64,000 nt of DNA, from NCBI RefSeq assembly GCF_016859285.1, contig NC_053409.1, positions 20,469,976 through 20,533,975 of the forward strand, written 5' to 3'. Made by a program: the position numbers and the translations under genes. The first letter of the stretch is position 1, and each line of letters starts with the position of its first letter. The notes under the pieces are model-generated. The model saw only the letters and a list, made by a program, of their open reading frames with translations. It was not told the origin of the DNA and made no database searches. The DNA comes from Xiphias gladius. Its lineage: Eukaryota; Chordata; Actinopteri; Istiophoriformes; Xiphiidae. Below are positions 1 to 10,859 of the stretch, piece by piece.

Positions 1-660
1 TTATACATATACTGAATGTGCATTCAGAGGGAAATATTGTACTTTTTATTTCATTACTTTTATTTGACAGCAGTAGTTACTAGCTATTTTTAAACCAGTG
101 GTTTCAAACCTTTTTGGGTTGTGACCCCTTACCAAAAAAAACAGAAAACTAGATGGTTTAATTTGAAATAACTATTTGAGTGCCAAAGAGGTACAACTCT
201 CCAATATTTCAAATACAAAAAATACTTACAAATTTGTAGCAGAACCTTCTTTTTTCTTCTTTACTATCCAATTAATCATCTCAGAACTGCTCGGATTTAT
301 CATATGACCTGTTGGAGGGGGCCTGAACTCTTGTTTGAGAGCCCATGAACTAAAATAAGGACTGAATATAATGAGGTTAAAACTAGCTTCAGCTCAACCA
401 GCTACAACAATAAAATGCTACCAACACATTGTTATATCAGAATTAACAATATAATAATATAAAATATGACAACATATTGCTTACAGGTGACATACAGCTG
501 CAGAACGAGTGCTTCTACTTTTGACACTGAGTACATTTTGCTGATAATACTTCTGTACTTTCACTTCAGGATTTTGAATGCAGGATTTTTACTTGTACTT
601 AAGTATTTTTACATTGTCACTAGAGCGGAATTGATTAGTAGATCAGCGGGAAAATAATCA
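1..660. repeat. Dispersed teleost repeat, copy 1 (non-autonomous DNA-transposon-like)
   Basis: AT-rich, non-coding sequence. It shares ordered blocks with 49450-50330: a 'cagtggtttc(a/c)aac' start, a 'cagctacaaca' block, and a 'gtacattttgctgataat' block followed by 'cttctgtactttcactt'. From memory of fish genomes, the phrase near base 28 (gagggaaatattgtacttt) belongs to a very common interspersed family in spiny-rayed fish. No transposase reading frame is visible. The family name is not known to me; a RepeatMasker run with a teleost library would settle it. Confidence 0.6.
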
Positions 661-869
661 GGAACTATTTTGATAATAAATTAATCATTCAAGTCATTCT
701 TTAAGCAAAAACTCCCCCTATTCCTGGTGTCAGCCTCCCCAATATGAGGTTTTTCTCCTGTTGTTATTTTCCTATCATTGTAGACGAAATCTCTTCGTGT
801 TTTGGACTATTAATTAGACATGACAAGACATCTGAAAATATCACTTGGGCTTTAAGAAATTGTGGGGTG

Positions 870-990
870 GGTCATTTCTCACTATTTTCTTACATTTCAG
901 ACCAAACAGTTAATCGGTTAATCAAAAAAACACACAAAACAGATTAATCGATAATGAAACTAGCTGTCAGATGCAGCCCTAATTGTTGTT
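870..990 (-). repeat. Fragment of an 'ATTAATCGATTA' type interspersed repeat
   Basis: The stretch contains 'gttaatcggttaatc', 'agattaatcgataatg' and ends in 'gatgcagccctaa'. These are the degenerate TTAATCGATTA motifs and the gcagccct end of a very abundant fish repeat, in reverse orientation. A longer copy is at 36770-37066. No coding sequence. Confidence 0.5.
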
Positions 991-1139
991 TTAGCACTCC
1001 TGCTTAAGTAAAAGGATCTGAGAGCTCCATTTCTTATCCAGCAGCAGATGAAAAACATTAACATAAGGCGTTTTTTGTTTAGCCCGACCGCAGTAAAACT
1101 TAGTCACTAGCAGGCCTAAAATCCAAACAGACACATCAT

Positions 1140-1620
1140 GTGTCTCTTAGCTGGAACGGGCCAAAGTCCTATTTATAATGAACCTTCGACAGCATGGAGT
1201 CGGGCGCATGCGCGGTGGGAGCCGGATTGTTGCAGCCCCAGACAGGGCGGCCCGTTACCAAGCACTGCACCGCGCAGGGGCTGACAACGACGACGGCAAC
1301 GGGCACTGACCGAGGGAACACTGCCAGCGTGATAACGACACAGACGCTCCTGAACACAGTGAGTATTAAACGCGTGAAGAATCCACTGACCCACTCGGTC
1401 CTGCCCATTTCTCCCTTCGTGCGCGCGGACGTGTTTGCGGGAGGGGGGGGTTGGGGGGGGTTGGGGGTGGGAGCTGGGTTTTATTCCCATGCAGTGAGGA
1501 TATTTCCCGTGCACTGACAGTCCTGAGGTATTCGGGGAGGCCTGTAGAGGGGGCCGCTGGAAGACCAGCGTTGCGGGTTTTTAGACCAGAAGGCACCCAG
1601 CGAACGGGCACATTTATTGT
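1140..1620 (+). promoter_or_regulatory. GC-rich promoter and 5' noncoding exon region, probably of mapre3
   Basis: This is the only clearly CpG-rich block in the first 8 kb, against AT-rich surroundings. It holds a perfect palindromic NRF1-type site, GCGCATGCGC, at 1204-1213. A plausible noncoding first exon would end at the consensus donor ACA|GTGAGT near 1357. The next acceptor (gtttcag, 3473-3479) precedes the mapre3 start codon at 3485. Several short ORFs here on both strands look like chance products of high GC. Assignment to mapre3 is by position and orientation only. Confidence 0.55.
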
Positions 1621-2869
1621 TCTCAGCTCAGGCTTGAAATGCCAGACCCCCGCCCATTTGATTCTTGCTAGACTTTGGAGTTCTGCACTCAGGGTTTTGC
1701 TGCAGTCATTATCGGAGCTCTCGCAAAAGGCCCGGGAGATTTTTTTTTTTTGGAGGATAGATTGGACTTCCCTTTCGTGCGCCGACCTCGATGCAATAAT
1801 CCATATTTATTAGGAATTGCACCCGTGCAAGGTCTAGGCCTGTCACTGGAGCTGAAACTGCGCGGCTCTGTCCCATAAACGGGTTTAGTGCCGGTTACAT
1901 GGCTGTAAGGTTATAATCTTGTAATTGTAGGCTAGCCGAGCCCCATGGGAGAACGCTGGGGTAATGTGTGCTGCTGAAGCTGCATTCACGGGGTTAGTGT
2001 TTTCCCCAGAGGAAAAAAACAAAACAAAACAAAAACACAAAAAAATTGTCGTGCAAAAAAAAACTGTCGTGCAAATTGCAGGTAAACTCGAGTCGGTTGT
2101 CATTAGTGTGAAACTGAGAGACACAGTGTCATTTCTCTCCTGGCAGTCAGCTGCAGACACATAGCGGCGTGTGACCTTAAAAGCCATCATTTTTGAAGTC
2201 TCCGTCTCGCTTGTGTTCACGTTAGTTTCTACTGCGGGGAAAGTCGAGGTGTTAAAGTCCCGGTTTGACACAACGCCGCTGGAAATCAAAGTGAGCACAC
2301 GGGAGTCTGGAGCTGTCAGATGTGTAAAGCTGCTCGCAAACATCAGGGTATTTCCGTTTAATCTAGGGAGGATTATGCTCACAACACATCTGTAGATTAA
2401 AACTGAAACTACAGATGCCTCTCAGGCACTGTGTTTACAGTCAGGCAGACGTCAAGTGTATTTCCCACAGACCAATATCGCTGGTCTGATTACAGGGCCC
2501 ACAGCTGCATCGGTTTCTGAACCAGTCCAGGATCTCTACTCTGACATGGGGGGGGGGGGGGGCTCCTCAAAACCCGAGGACATTAGGAAACTCCAGAAAG
2601 TAATCTTAAACAGAGACCCCCTCCTCTCTACAGATATGTTATAGTTCATAACCACAGCTAACAGATTACATTATAGGGTTTAATACTAATTTATTATATT
2701 CTAAGAAACCCAGGATAATAAGACGAAGGAATGGGTTCAGTGAAATTAGTCCAATAAAGTTCCACAAATGAATGAAAATGAATGTTTGTGTAGGTCCGTC
2801 ACAAGCAAAAACACCAGACATTTCCTAGTTCCAGCTCCTTAAATGTGAGGATTAGCTTTTTTTATTGGC

Positions 2870-3035
2870 TTTATGTGACACTAATTAAGTTTTGGGGTTT
2901 GGACTGTTGATCACAAGTTATTTGAATACATCAACTTAGTCTTTAGGAAACTGTAACAAACATTTTTCACAATTTTCTGACCATTTTCTATACCAGAGGA
3001 TTAATTGAGAATAACCTTCAGTTGCAGCCCTCAAC
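2870..3035 (-). repeat. Second fragment of the 'ATTAATCGATTA' repeat
   Basis: Degenerate copy: 'ggactgttgatcac', 'tctgaccattttct', 'gaggattaattgag' and a terminal 'gttgcagccctcaa' match, in reverse orientation, the order of motifs in the 36770-37066 copy. Non-coding, old and diverged. Confidence 0.4.
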
Positions 3036-3156
3036 AAGTCCAGGATCGGTTTTGCATTCTTCTAAGTCCAACATGTTTTGTAGGTTAAAGGTTATCTGAA
3101 AGATCAGTGGACGGGGCAGTGGAGGACATCAGGGTGGGCAGCCTGGTTGGGTGGGT

Positions 3157-3158
<2 letters not shown>

Positions 3159-3187
<29 letters not shown>
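3159..3187. repeat. (GT)n microsatellite
   Basis: About 14 uninterrupted GT units preceded by GTGG units, inside the probable first intron of mapre3. Likely length-polymorphic. Confidence 0.95.
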
Positions 3188-3484
3188 GCGCTTGTAAGCT
3201 GGAGGAGACAAAGTTTTCAAAAACAGTGATCATGTGATAACAATCAGTTTACTCGTTTACACACAGTGTGTAATCACTGACAGATGACTCAATCAGCTTG
3301 AAATATTTCATTTTGATTTCGTTGGGGCATGCAGTTCTCTTTTTACTCTTTGGCCCTTGACCTAACTTTCCACTTTTCCACCGAAGTCAGCTGGATCTAA
3401 AAACAATTGGCTAACTAACAGTCAAGCAGAAATCCAACTGAATACCCATTTTTTTCTTTGTATGTTGTTTGTTTCAGGTAGGGG

Positions 3485-6400
3485 ATGGCAGTGAATGTGT
3501 ACGCCACATCTGTGTCCATTGACAACCTCAGCCGACATGACATGCTGGCATGGGTCAACGATTCTTTGCATCTCACCTACACCAAGATTGAACAGCTCTG
3601 TTCCGGTAAGGCTGAGAGTTTGTAGTCCCTGAAGTTTTTAATCAAATACTGGCTCACAACAATACAACAAAACAAATTACCGTGCCTTTGTGTTTTCCAG
3701 GAGCAGCATATTGCCAGTTCATGGACATGTTGTTTCCAGGTTGCATCCTTCTGAAGAAGGTCAAATTTCAAGCCAAGCTGGAACATGAATTTATACACAA
3801 CTTCAAAGTTCTTCAGGCAGCTTTTAAAAGGATGAGTGTTGACAAAGTCAGAATTCCTTTTATCATCATCATCATACTATTATGTATTTTACTCAATACT
3901 TATGATAATACCTTAGATGATTTATGCTAAAATCTGATACTCTTACCCAGGACGCACGTTGTATCACATGGAGCTATTCCACCGTTTCCTGTTTCCATTC
4001 TCCAGATAATTCCTGTAGAAAAGCTTGTAAAAGGGAAGTTCCAGGACAACTTTGAATTTGTGCAGTGGTTCAAGAAGTTCTTCGATGCCAACTATGATGG
4101 GAAGGAGTATGACCCTTTACTAGCCAGACAGGGGCAGGACGTGGCCCCTGCCCCCAACCCAGGTGATCACTTTATCCACAAACCAAAGAGAAACCCAGGT
4201 AAACCAAACAGTTTTGCCTTTGCTGCACGGTCTTGCTGAGCTTTGGATGGCTCAAAAGGCGCTCCCTGCAAGCAAGCGGTGTGAGCAGCACGATTCACAG
4301 AATGACTGCTGTCTTCTTAGATTCATCTCACTGCCCAGCATTCACAAGCAACATGACACTGTAGGTATGAGTGAGTCACTGGTGGGACTGTAGCAATCAC
4401 CACAGTGCATAGTGGGGTGCGGCATTGGTGGGGTTGCAAACTCACATCATGCAGCTTCAGTTTTAACATGCTTTCCCAATTCTAATTGATCATGATCAGT
4501 AATGCCAGAAGACCTACGATAAATCCAATGCAATTATTTTCTCCAGTGTACTGCATTACGCAGGAGATGCAAAAGTGTTGCAGCTTCATCCGTCTGAAAC
4601 CCGGACTGACAATCAAGAAAGTGTCTCTCATTTTACTAACTAACTAAGTAATGTAAGCCTGACCAGCCTTGCTCTGTCTCTGTGAAAGCTTTTTGCTTGA
4701 AAACCATGGCAAACAATCTACTTTGATTTGTAGTGCGTCAAACCTGCTTTGTGACTTTGTCACTGGCAAGCAGTGTGGTTGTAAATGGGCAGAATGACTG
4801 CATTTATTTTAAAACTATAATAATGCGTGTTGGCATGTTTTGTCTTTGAGTTTATTTGAAACACCTCTGCTGAAGCACTTATAGAGGTTTGGCAGATTTT
4901 TTTATTTAAGATTTTGACTTTGCGATTCTAAAGTTTTAATTTGGCTTTTTTTTTTTTTTTTTTTTTTTTTTTTCCCCCCCAGCCCCAAAAATCCAGTATT
5001 GGTCAGGCTCCATTAACAACGGCTGAATTCCATTTAGCTAATTCTGCTTATGGTACTGCTATTGTGCACGTGGGCCCACTGTCACACTGTCGTGGCATAT
5101 TATTATTGACACCTGTGCTTTTCCTACTATGACAAGTCAAAATGTCTGCTGTGAAAAAGGCTAACAAAGTTGGAGTTTAAAAACTTATTTTCCTGTTACA
5201 GTTAATGTTTTAAAATAATATTTTTGGAAGAGTGCTGCTTCAAGAGGTTGTGGCCGTTATTTTCATTGCTTTACTGTCTTCCTGTCAGTATAACCTGCAC
5301 TAGATTTTCCTTACTACTTTTTATGAGGCAAAAGCAAAAAGGCAGTTAATTGACATTCAAACAACTGTGATAAGATTAAAAGTGAAAATATTAAATTAAA
5401 ACAAAACAGGAGCCAGTTTTGCTTTCCACCCTTTACTTACTGTCATATACATGTTTTACATGTTTCAGCAGAGTGAAAAAGGGTGAAAAAAGTGAAAATA
5501 TTTTTTTGGTGTTAATAAAATAATAAAAGATCTTTATTCACATATTTTTGGCTGTGTCCATCATAACTACCAAAAACAATTGCAGTTATTTTTTTTGACT
5601 ACATGGTTCAAAATAGTTTTTGGACCATCGTAAACATATTTTTCTCTTTGTGTGCTAAGTTGATGGAGTTGAAGTTGACCGTAGACGGACTAGAGAAGGA
5701 GAGAGACTTCTACTTCAGTAAACTACGGGATATCGAGCTGATCTGTCAGGAGCACGAGAGTGAAAATAACCCCATCCTCAGCAGGATAATCGACATTCTC
5801 TACGCAACAGAGGTGTGTATGCCTTACCAACAACAAATTCAGGCTGCATTGCACCACTGCAATCTGCATGTTTCTTTTGTCAGAGTGAATTACTACAGAG
5901 AGCCGAAGTGAAACCATAACCTCTGGGTTCTGTTCCACAATTCATTCCACAAGATTAAAACTGTACTCAACAGTATGTTTTGTATGTGGCTATGAGCCTG
6001 TATGTTTAGGTTACTTTTTAAAAATGGTTTAATATTGTTGTTTCTACAGTATTTTCAGTTTGTAGCAGCCTTCAACAAAAACACAATTTCCCATAAGTCC
6101 TAGACAGTCGTGGGTTAAATGTCACAGCTCAACAGACAAAGCGAGTCGAGTTGCCACAGTTAGCTTAGGCGTGTTTGTAATAACAGCCAGACAGAGAGGA
6201 CTAAATGCTATAGAAGTTTTTTTAGACAGCTAAAAAGTGAAGTTGGAACATTAGGTGAGAGTATTGGTGGGTATCATAGATATGGACGAAACCAAATGAT
6301 GATGGTGACAGAAGTGCCCGCATTGGTGCGCCGGTAAATTTTCATGGGAATGGTGGTTTTTATGTATGCAAACAAATTACTTTCTATTTAATTTAATTAC

Positions 6401-6776
6401 AAAAAAGGTTTCAACTTCCAACAGAGAGTCCTGTAATCAATTTGTCTTAGCATATGGAAAGTAAACCCCAGGAAAACACTGTGTTTTCAGAAAGACCTTT
6501 GAAAGAGTCCATGAGAGAACGCAATGAGTTACAGAAGCTAGTGGAACAGAGGTTAGCCTAGACTGACATTAGTACTTCATCTCTCTATGTAGAGGATGCT
6601 GTTTATCTGTTTGGATGTCATCTGTGATCAGGAAAATTTTAAGGCTAACAGAAAATAAAATAAAGCAGAAAACCTGAATATATATATTTTTATTTTCTGT
6701 ATCTCAGGAAGGCTTTGCACCTCCAGAGGATGAAGACCTCGATGAACAAGCTCACCTGGACCAGGATGAATACTAA
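3485..6776 (+). CDS. mapre3: Microtubule-associated protein RP/EB family member 3 (EB3), one linker exon not found
   Basis: EB proteins bind growing microtubule plus ends and recruit CAP-Gly and SxIP partners. Exons seen: 3485-3605, 3701-3846, 4006-4198, 5660-5812 and 6708-6776. The first three encode the calponin-homology domain, beginning [11 protein letters not shown], with [15 protein letters not shown] and [19 protein letters not shown]. Exon 5660-5812 encodes the EB-homology coiled coil ([19 protein letters not shown]). The last exon gives the acidic tail ending DQDEY, the CAP-Gly-binding C terminus. '[17 protein letters not shown]' and the tail favour EB3 over EB1. Exon 4006-4198 ends in phase 1 whereas 5660 begins in phase 0, so the basic/serine linker exon between them is missing or unrecognised. 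Start choice: first ATG after the acceptor, matching the conserved N terminus. It is convergent with otof, as in the human MAPRE3-OTOF neighbourhood on 2p23. Confidence 0.93.
4199..5659 (+). other. mapre3 intron interval that should contain the linker exon, with a T28C7 tract
   Basis: Donor CCCAG|GTAAAC at 4198/4199 and acceptor gtgctaag before 5660. No stretch translates to the expected proline/serine/basic EB3 linker in the required phase (1 in, 0 out). A run of 28 T (4946-4973) followed by 7 C (4974-4980) sits in the middle. Such tracts are frequent places for collapse or miscall in an assembly. Otherwise AT-rich, non-coding. Confidence 0.5.
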
Positions 6777-8770
6777 ACCCTTCATCTCCCTCCCCCCTAA
6801 CATCTCCATCCTCCCTTTCCATTTCTTTTTGCCCTCATTTGTTTTCTACTCTCTTTGCACGCTCTCTCTAAATACTTACCATTATCCCTACTCTCTGCCC
6901 ATCTTTTCCTTTCAGTCGCTTATGAATATCTGTTTGTAACCTCCCCCCATCCACCCTCTGGCTGTCTACATACTATACACAACTACTCTGCGTTATCATT
7001 TGCTGCCCCTCCCTGCCTCCACTTACACAGTGAAAAAAACAACAGTAATGTATGACATATCCCAGTTATTTCAGCATGAGTAACGCAGAAAATCGAGCCG
7101 AGCCTGGCATGGAGGTTTTTATGACAAACAGTGAATTTAAGTCTGTAAATATTGCTGACATTTTGATTTCTTAGAGAACAATGTCTTTGCTCATTATGGA
7201 GTTATTTATTTGCCTTTGGTGCGTTGTTAATACAACTATTAGAGCACAGAACAACGCTGCTCCAATGTGCCATCAGGATTCTCCCAGAGCTACTAAAACT
7301 GTAACAAATGACTTTTTAAAAACAATTTCTTATTTATTTAACTTATATTTAATTTCGATTAACTTTCTGTAGCAAAACTGGTGCAAAACCTACTGTACAT
7401 GAACGGAAAGCTGAAGGCCCTGCGTGTTATTTGAGTTCAGGTTTGTGCTTGAGTCTGCATCAAGCTTTGGGTTTCTGTTATGGTGGGTTCTTGGCATGTA
7501 GAAACGCTGAAGGAAATACTTTGGTGTAATGACTCAAGGCATATGATCAGTGCTCTGCGATTATTCATTATTGATCAACAACATATCTGAGCATGAGAAT
7601 GTTACACATTGACTGTGAATGAGTGATATTTTGTAAATGTATTTTGTGTGGAGATTTTGTCTGATATCGCACGATCCTGGTTAATTGCCGTTGTATCTTT
7701 TAGGCCGACATGCAGTAGCCTTTAAGTTTAAAAATTTAGAGGTGGAGAGCCACCTGCAGACTGACAAGGTTAGAGATTGTAGCAGTTCTAATGTTTTATT
7801 CTAAAATACAAGGGAGACTGACACTGAATTAATACAGACACAGCTTTTGTCATGTTCTTACTGCTAATCATACTGTGTTTATACTTTTGATTTGCTTCAA
7901 AGGGTTGCCCAGGGTGTACAGTATAAGATGTAGTTTGGAATAAAGTCAGTATTAAGAGATCTGTGACCAGTTGACTGGTCATGATTAACATCCAGTTTAA
8001 CCAAGGAAGTCTCCTTGTCCTTCCCCAGCTATTTTTACTTTGCAAACTGGCTGTCGTCTGCTCTGGAACTTGCGTTCATTGACCATGCAAACATCTACAG
8101 AACACTCATCTTTTGAGTTTTGAATAAATAAAACAGTTGTGAAAATTGTTTCGTGCCAGTGGTGGTTTATTTTGTATGAGGACGGATTTCTAGTTCAACG
8201 ATGTGTGTGCATTTTTAGATCATACAGTTGAAGTTACAGTAAAGCTTACGAGGGCAACATGCGTGTACTTTACACTAAAACAATCCTACAAATTATAGGG
8301 TTAGTATAACTTTTATCTGAGATTATATGTGACCGACACTAAAGCATGTTAATCTGTGACTATGAAAAATTAATCTCTTTTCGGTAAGAGTTACAAAAAA
8401 TGTGGATGATTATGAGCCTGACACCCCTCTTTGTGTGCAGGTCAGAGTTTTGTTGGACAGTTCAGTTTCGCATCCCATCTTTCCATGCACTTCCAATTAG
8501 GAAAACACTGAACCTAGTACTTAGACGATGACGGATTTTCCAAAGCAATATCTACGTTGTTTTGTGTAACCCTAACCATACCGCACAATATCCAGTGGCC
8601 GTAAGTGTTTTGCAGCTAATACCTAACATTATAAATTCCGTGTGAAAATGGAAATGTTGAAAATCTAGTAGCAGCAAGTTTCATCTAGAAGTAAACGGGT
8701 CACCCAAACAGCTGCCATTGGGACTTCTACGCATCTATATATAGGTTTGTATCCCCATATGTGTCACTAC
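6777..8770 (+). other. mapre3 3' UTR and downstream spacer
   Basis: No coding sequence recognised. A pyrimidine-rich stretch follows the stop codon, then AT-rich sequence. Two overlapping AATAAA hexamers at 8123-8132 probably mark the mapre3 poly(A) site, giving a 3' UTR of about 1.35 kb. Confidence 0.55.
8123..8132 (+). terminator. Overlapping poly(A) signals for mapre3
   Basis: AATAAATAAA contains two overlapping AATAAA hexamers. A GT-rich element (ttgtttcgtgccagtggtgg) follows within 30 bases, as expected downstream of a cleavage site. Confidence 0.6.
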
Positions 8771-8843
8771 GGGGGATTAGCTCAAATGGTAGAGCGCTCG
8801 CTTAGCATGCGAGAGGTAGCGGGATCGATGCCCGCATCCTCCA
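8771..8843 (+). tRNA. tRNA-Ala (anticodon AGC), copy 1
   Basis: 73 bases form a full cloverleaf. The acceptor stem GGGGGAT pairs with ATCCTCC (one G-U), followed by discriminator A. Box A-like TAGCTCAAATGG lies in the D arm. The anticodon stem-loop CTCGC-TTAGCAT-GCGAG has AGC at the anticodon. The T arm is GCGGG-ATCGATG-CCCGC with box B-like sequence. The usual TTC of the T loop reads ATCGATG. No intron and no encoded CCA beyond the A73 context. A T5 Pol III terminator occurs about 10 bases downstream (8852-8856). Confidence 0.95.
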
Positions 8844-8856
8844 AATTATTGTTTTT

Positions 8857-9579
8857 ATTAAATACGCTTGGTGAGACATTTTTTTTTTTACTATTTCCAC
8901 AAATCAATTTGGCGACCGTCTGGTAACCCAGGTAACCATCAAGGTAAGGAAGTTACCCTTTAACGAGAGGAGACCGTACTTCCGCGCCGACGGACTACTT
9001 TTTTTTTTTAGCCATTAGAGCCGGTAAAGTCTAGAAAAACATCATCTCACATAGTCTTCGACCAACATCGTCTTTCTACTGCACGTCGCTGAGATCATGC
9101 AACTACATCAAGCGTTTCCAGTATTCTAACGTCTCGCGGTGATCTGCAAGTTGCCTGGTCTAACGTCTGAATGTCGGCTCAGCTCTTTTGCCCTGAAAAT
9201 TAGCTGTCGGTCAGTCAATCGCCCCATCGGAGCTTCGCCGCCCTTGGAAACGAAGTAGTCCGATGAATTCCCATGCAAAAAAAAAAAAAAAAGTATACGA
9301 AGGTAGCCAGGTAGCCAACGCAGAAGAGCGGGTTGAACGCTGCATGTCACGGGAGAACAACAGTATGTTAATTGCATTTACAACCAGCAGATGGCAGCAC
9401 AGCATCATATCAGTGTGAGCGGGCCAGTGAGCGTAGCGCAGTTCCACAGACTGCTATGAAGCACAGTTCACATGTGAAGTGTCGTTAACGCTTCTGAAGA
9501 AATTTTTCATTCAGTAACAGAACATAAAGCCCGGTTTGTTGCTCGCCCAGTTCGGATGCCTTTAAATCCTGCGTGTGGA
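8857..9579. other. Spacer between the two tRNA-Ala genes
   Basis: Moderately GC-rich in places, with T-runs at 8879-8889 and 8999-9009 and an A-run at 9276-9292. Short ORFs on the minus strand have no recognisable protein. No gene called. Confidence 0.5.
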
Positions 9580-9652
9580 GGGGGATTAGCTCAAATGGTA
9601 GAGCGCTCGCTTAGCATGCGAGAGGTAGCGGGATCGATGCCCGCATCCTCCA
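9580..9652 (+). tRNA. tRNA-Ala (anticodon AGC), copy 2
   Basis: Identical over all 73 bases to the copy at 8771-8843, while the flanks differ. This indicates either recent duplication followed by flank divergence, or selection/gene conversion on the tRNA body. The nearest downstream T-run is short (TTTT near 9670). The same strand orientation and 809-base spacing suggest a small tRNA cluster. Confidence 0.95.
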
Positions 9653-9691
9653 GTTTAGTTTGGTCGCATTTTATATCTCGAAATAACTAAC

Positions 9692-9944
9692 CTGTATCAT
9701 CATGGACGGTCCACTTTCGCCGGTCGCCGAAACGCCAGTTCCGTCGTCGTTGTGACACCCGCGGAAGAATAATGGCGAGGAGCTCAAATGTTTCCACGCT
9801 GTTGTCATGGATACCACGAAACCCCTCGTAACTTTCGGTGTACTTTTTGATCCAAGCTAGCGGCGGTTCTGGTGCTTGCTGGGCAACGTGTCTGGCTAAA
9901 CGAAACTGTGGACAAGTCATGGCAGCTCTAAGTCCTGTCATCAA
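9692..9944 (-). CDS. Possible unassigned coding exon (hypothetical)
   Basis: An open frame of about 84 codons starts with ATGATG at 9944 and runs into a consensus donor ACAG|GTTAGT at 9692/9691. The peptide is mixed in composition, containing PPLAWIKKYTESYEGFRGI and an Arg-rich end (SQRRRNWRFGDRRKW). It does not look like low-complexity translation and lies in a CpG-containing patch. I recognise no family and found no continuing exon on the minus strand downstream. It could be the first exon of a small gene, a relic, or chance. Confidence 0.2.
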
Positions 9945-10004
9945 TATTATCTAGCGGGTCGTGGCCCTGCGGCTACTTAATGAGTTTACAAGCGGTTTTC
10001 AGGT

Positions 10005-10227
10005 GGGGATTAGCTCGTTCTCGCGACTAATAAGCTAGCATCCGTCCATTTTCCTCTGACGAATCATTAGGGGGCATTCGATACACGTCATCCATATTCA
10101 CAGAGGGTAGCCAATCACAACGCAAGTAAAATTCATATGAAATGGATATTAATGAATTAGTGATTGCACCTGTAGCTCGCTCCCCTAAAATTCCCGAAGG
10201 TACCAGAACCGATTCCCGCGTCCTCCA
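10005..10227 (+). pseudogene. Decayed tRNA-Ala-like relics
   Basis: GGGGATTAGCTC at 10005-10016 equals the 5' end of the two intact tRNA-Ala genes, but the rest of that cloverleaf is lost. A second relic at about 10158-10227 keeps a TAGCTCGCTC D-arm-like piece and ends in CGATTCCCGCGTCCTCCA, resembling the T arm plus acceptor 3' strand. Neither folds into a functional tRNA. They imply that the local tRNA cluster was once larger. Confidence 0.5.
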
Positions 10228-10800
10228 GGTACTTACTTGCCATTGTCTTTTTTTTTTTGCCAGTCAGATATTTCCGCGCTTTCTCATAATTTTTGACAGA
10301 AATGCTTCCCCTCCAATCCAAGGCTGTCATAGTGACCAAATAGCACAAGACACGTTTCCTTATGCGTACAGACGACCAAACAAGGTGATGTTCAGATCAG
10401 AAATGTTCGTTGGTGTCACTTCGGTCGCAAAGTCAAAAGTCAGACAGATGCAGCACACTGTTGACAAACTGTCGAGTTCCCAGTAAATAAGCGCAAGCTT
10501 ACCTTGCAACAGCATCAATCACAACAAGAGCATCAAGAATAATAATTGAAATAATTCAAGCTAGATAAAACTAAACTTTATTGTGGAAATAACAATTTTG
10601 CACAATAATGAATTTTAGCCATTACATGTCAATATGAGACTAAGCTAGTATTGCATACTGTAGCTACACTTATGCTTTAATCTACAACTTGATGGTGTCT
10701 TTCGTCAAATGGCAAAAAACTCTTTCAAGAACGCAAGGGAAACAAGTGAAACTATTTCTTTACAGTGTAAAATAGTAAATTTTAGCAGATCTCTCAAACC
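10228..10800. other. Spacer downstream of the otof alternative 3' ends; no gene seen
   Basis: AT-rich sequence with a T-run near 10248 and one long ORF (10142-10486) that has no recognisable domain and overlaps a tRNA relic. TTTATT at 10573-10578 would read AATAAA on the minus strand and could be a distal otof poly(A) signal. Confidence 0.35.
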
Positions 10801-10859
10801 CCCAACATTTTCTTCACCATGTAACCAGGCATGTTGTAGAGGAAAAGAGCCTAGATGGC
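10801..10859 (-). pseudogene. Broken third copy of the otoferlin terminal exon
   Basis: 59 bases match 11767-11825 (part of the alternative otof last exon) at 58 positions. The single change turns a sense codon (TTG, minus strand) into TAG within the membrane-anchor reading frame. The upstream half of the exon and its acceptor are absent. The matching part would encode the end of the transmembrane segment and MPGYMVKKMLG. A further short similarity (about 11193-11230 versus 12137-12175) suggests the original duplicated block was about 0.4 kb. Confidence 0.8.

Larger units (their letters stand above)
1640..3470. other. Probable first intron of mapre3; no gene seen
   Basis: AT-rich sequence with A-runs, a G-run at about 2549-2562 and short ORFs with no recognisable protein. 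It would be intron 1 if the GC-rich block upstream is the mapre3 promoter. It contains an inverted copy of the TTAATCGATTA-type repeat and a GT microsatellite, listed separately. Confidence 0.45.

Noticed and set aside
1173-1813. Several overlapping ORFs of 80-120 codons on both strands
   Set aside because: They lie in a CpG-rich block where stop codons are rare, overlap each other on both strands and show Arg/Pro/Gly-rich nonsense composition.
4550-4624. Open interval after 'tttctccag' that ends at AAGAAA|GTGTCT, considered as the missing mapre3 linker exon
   Set aside because: The peptide ([19 protein letters not shown]) is Cys-rich and hydrophobic, unlike the Pro/Ser/Lys linker of EB proteins, and the donor is weak.
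10142-10486. Plus-strand ORF of 114 codons
   Set aside because: Overlaps a decayed tRNA relic, no recognisable domain, no splice or promoter support.
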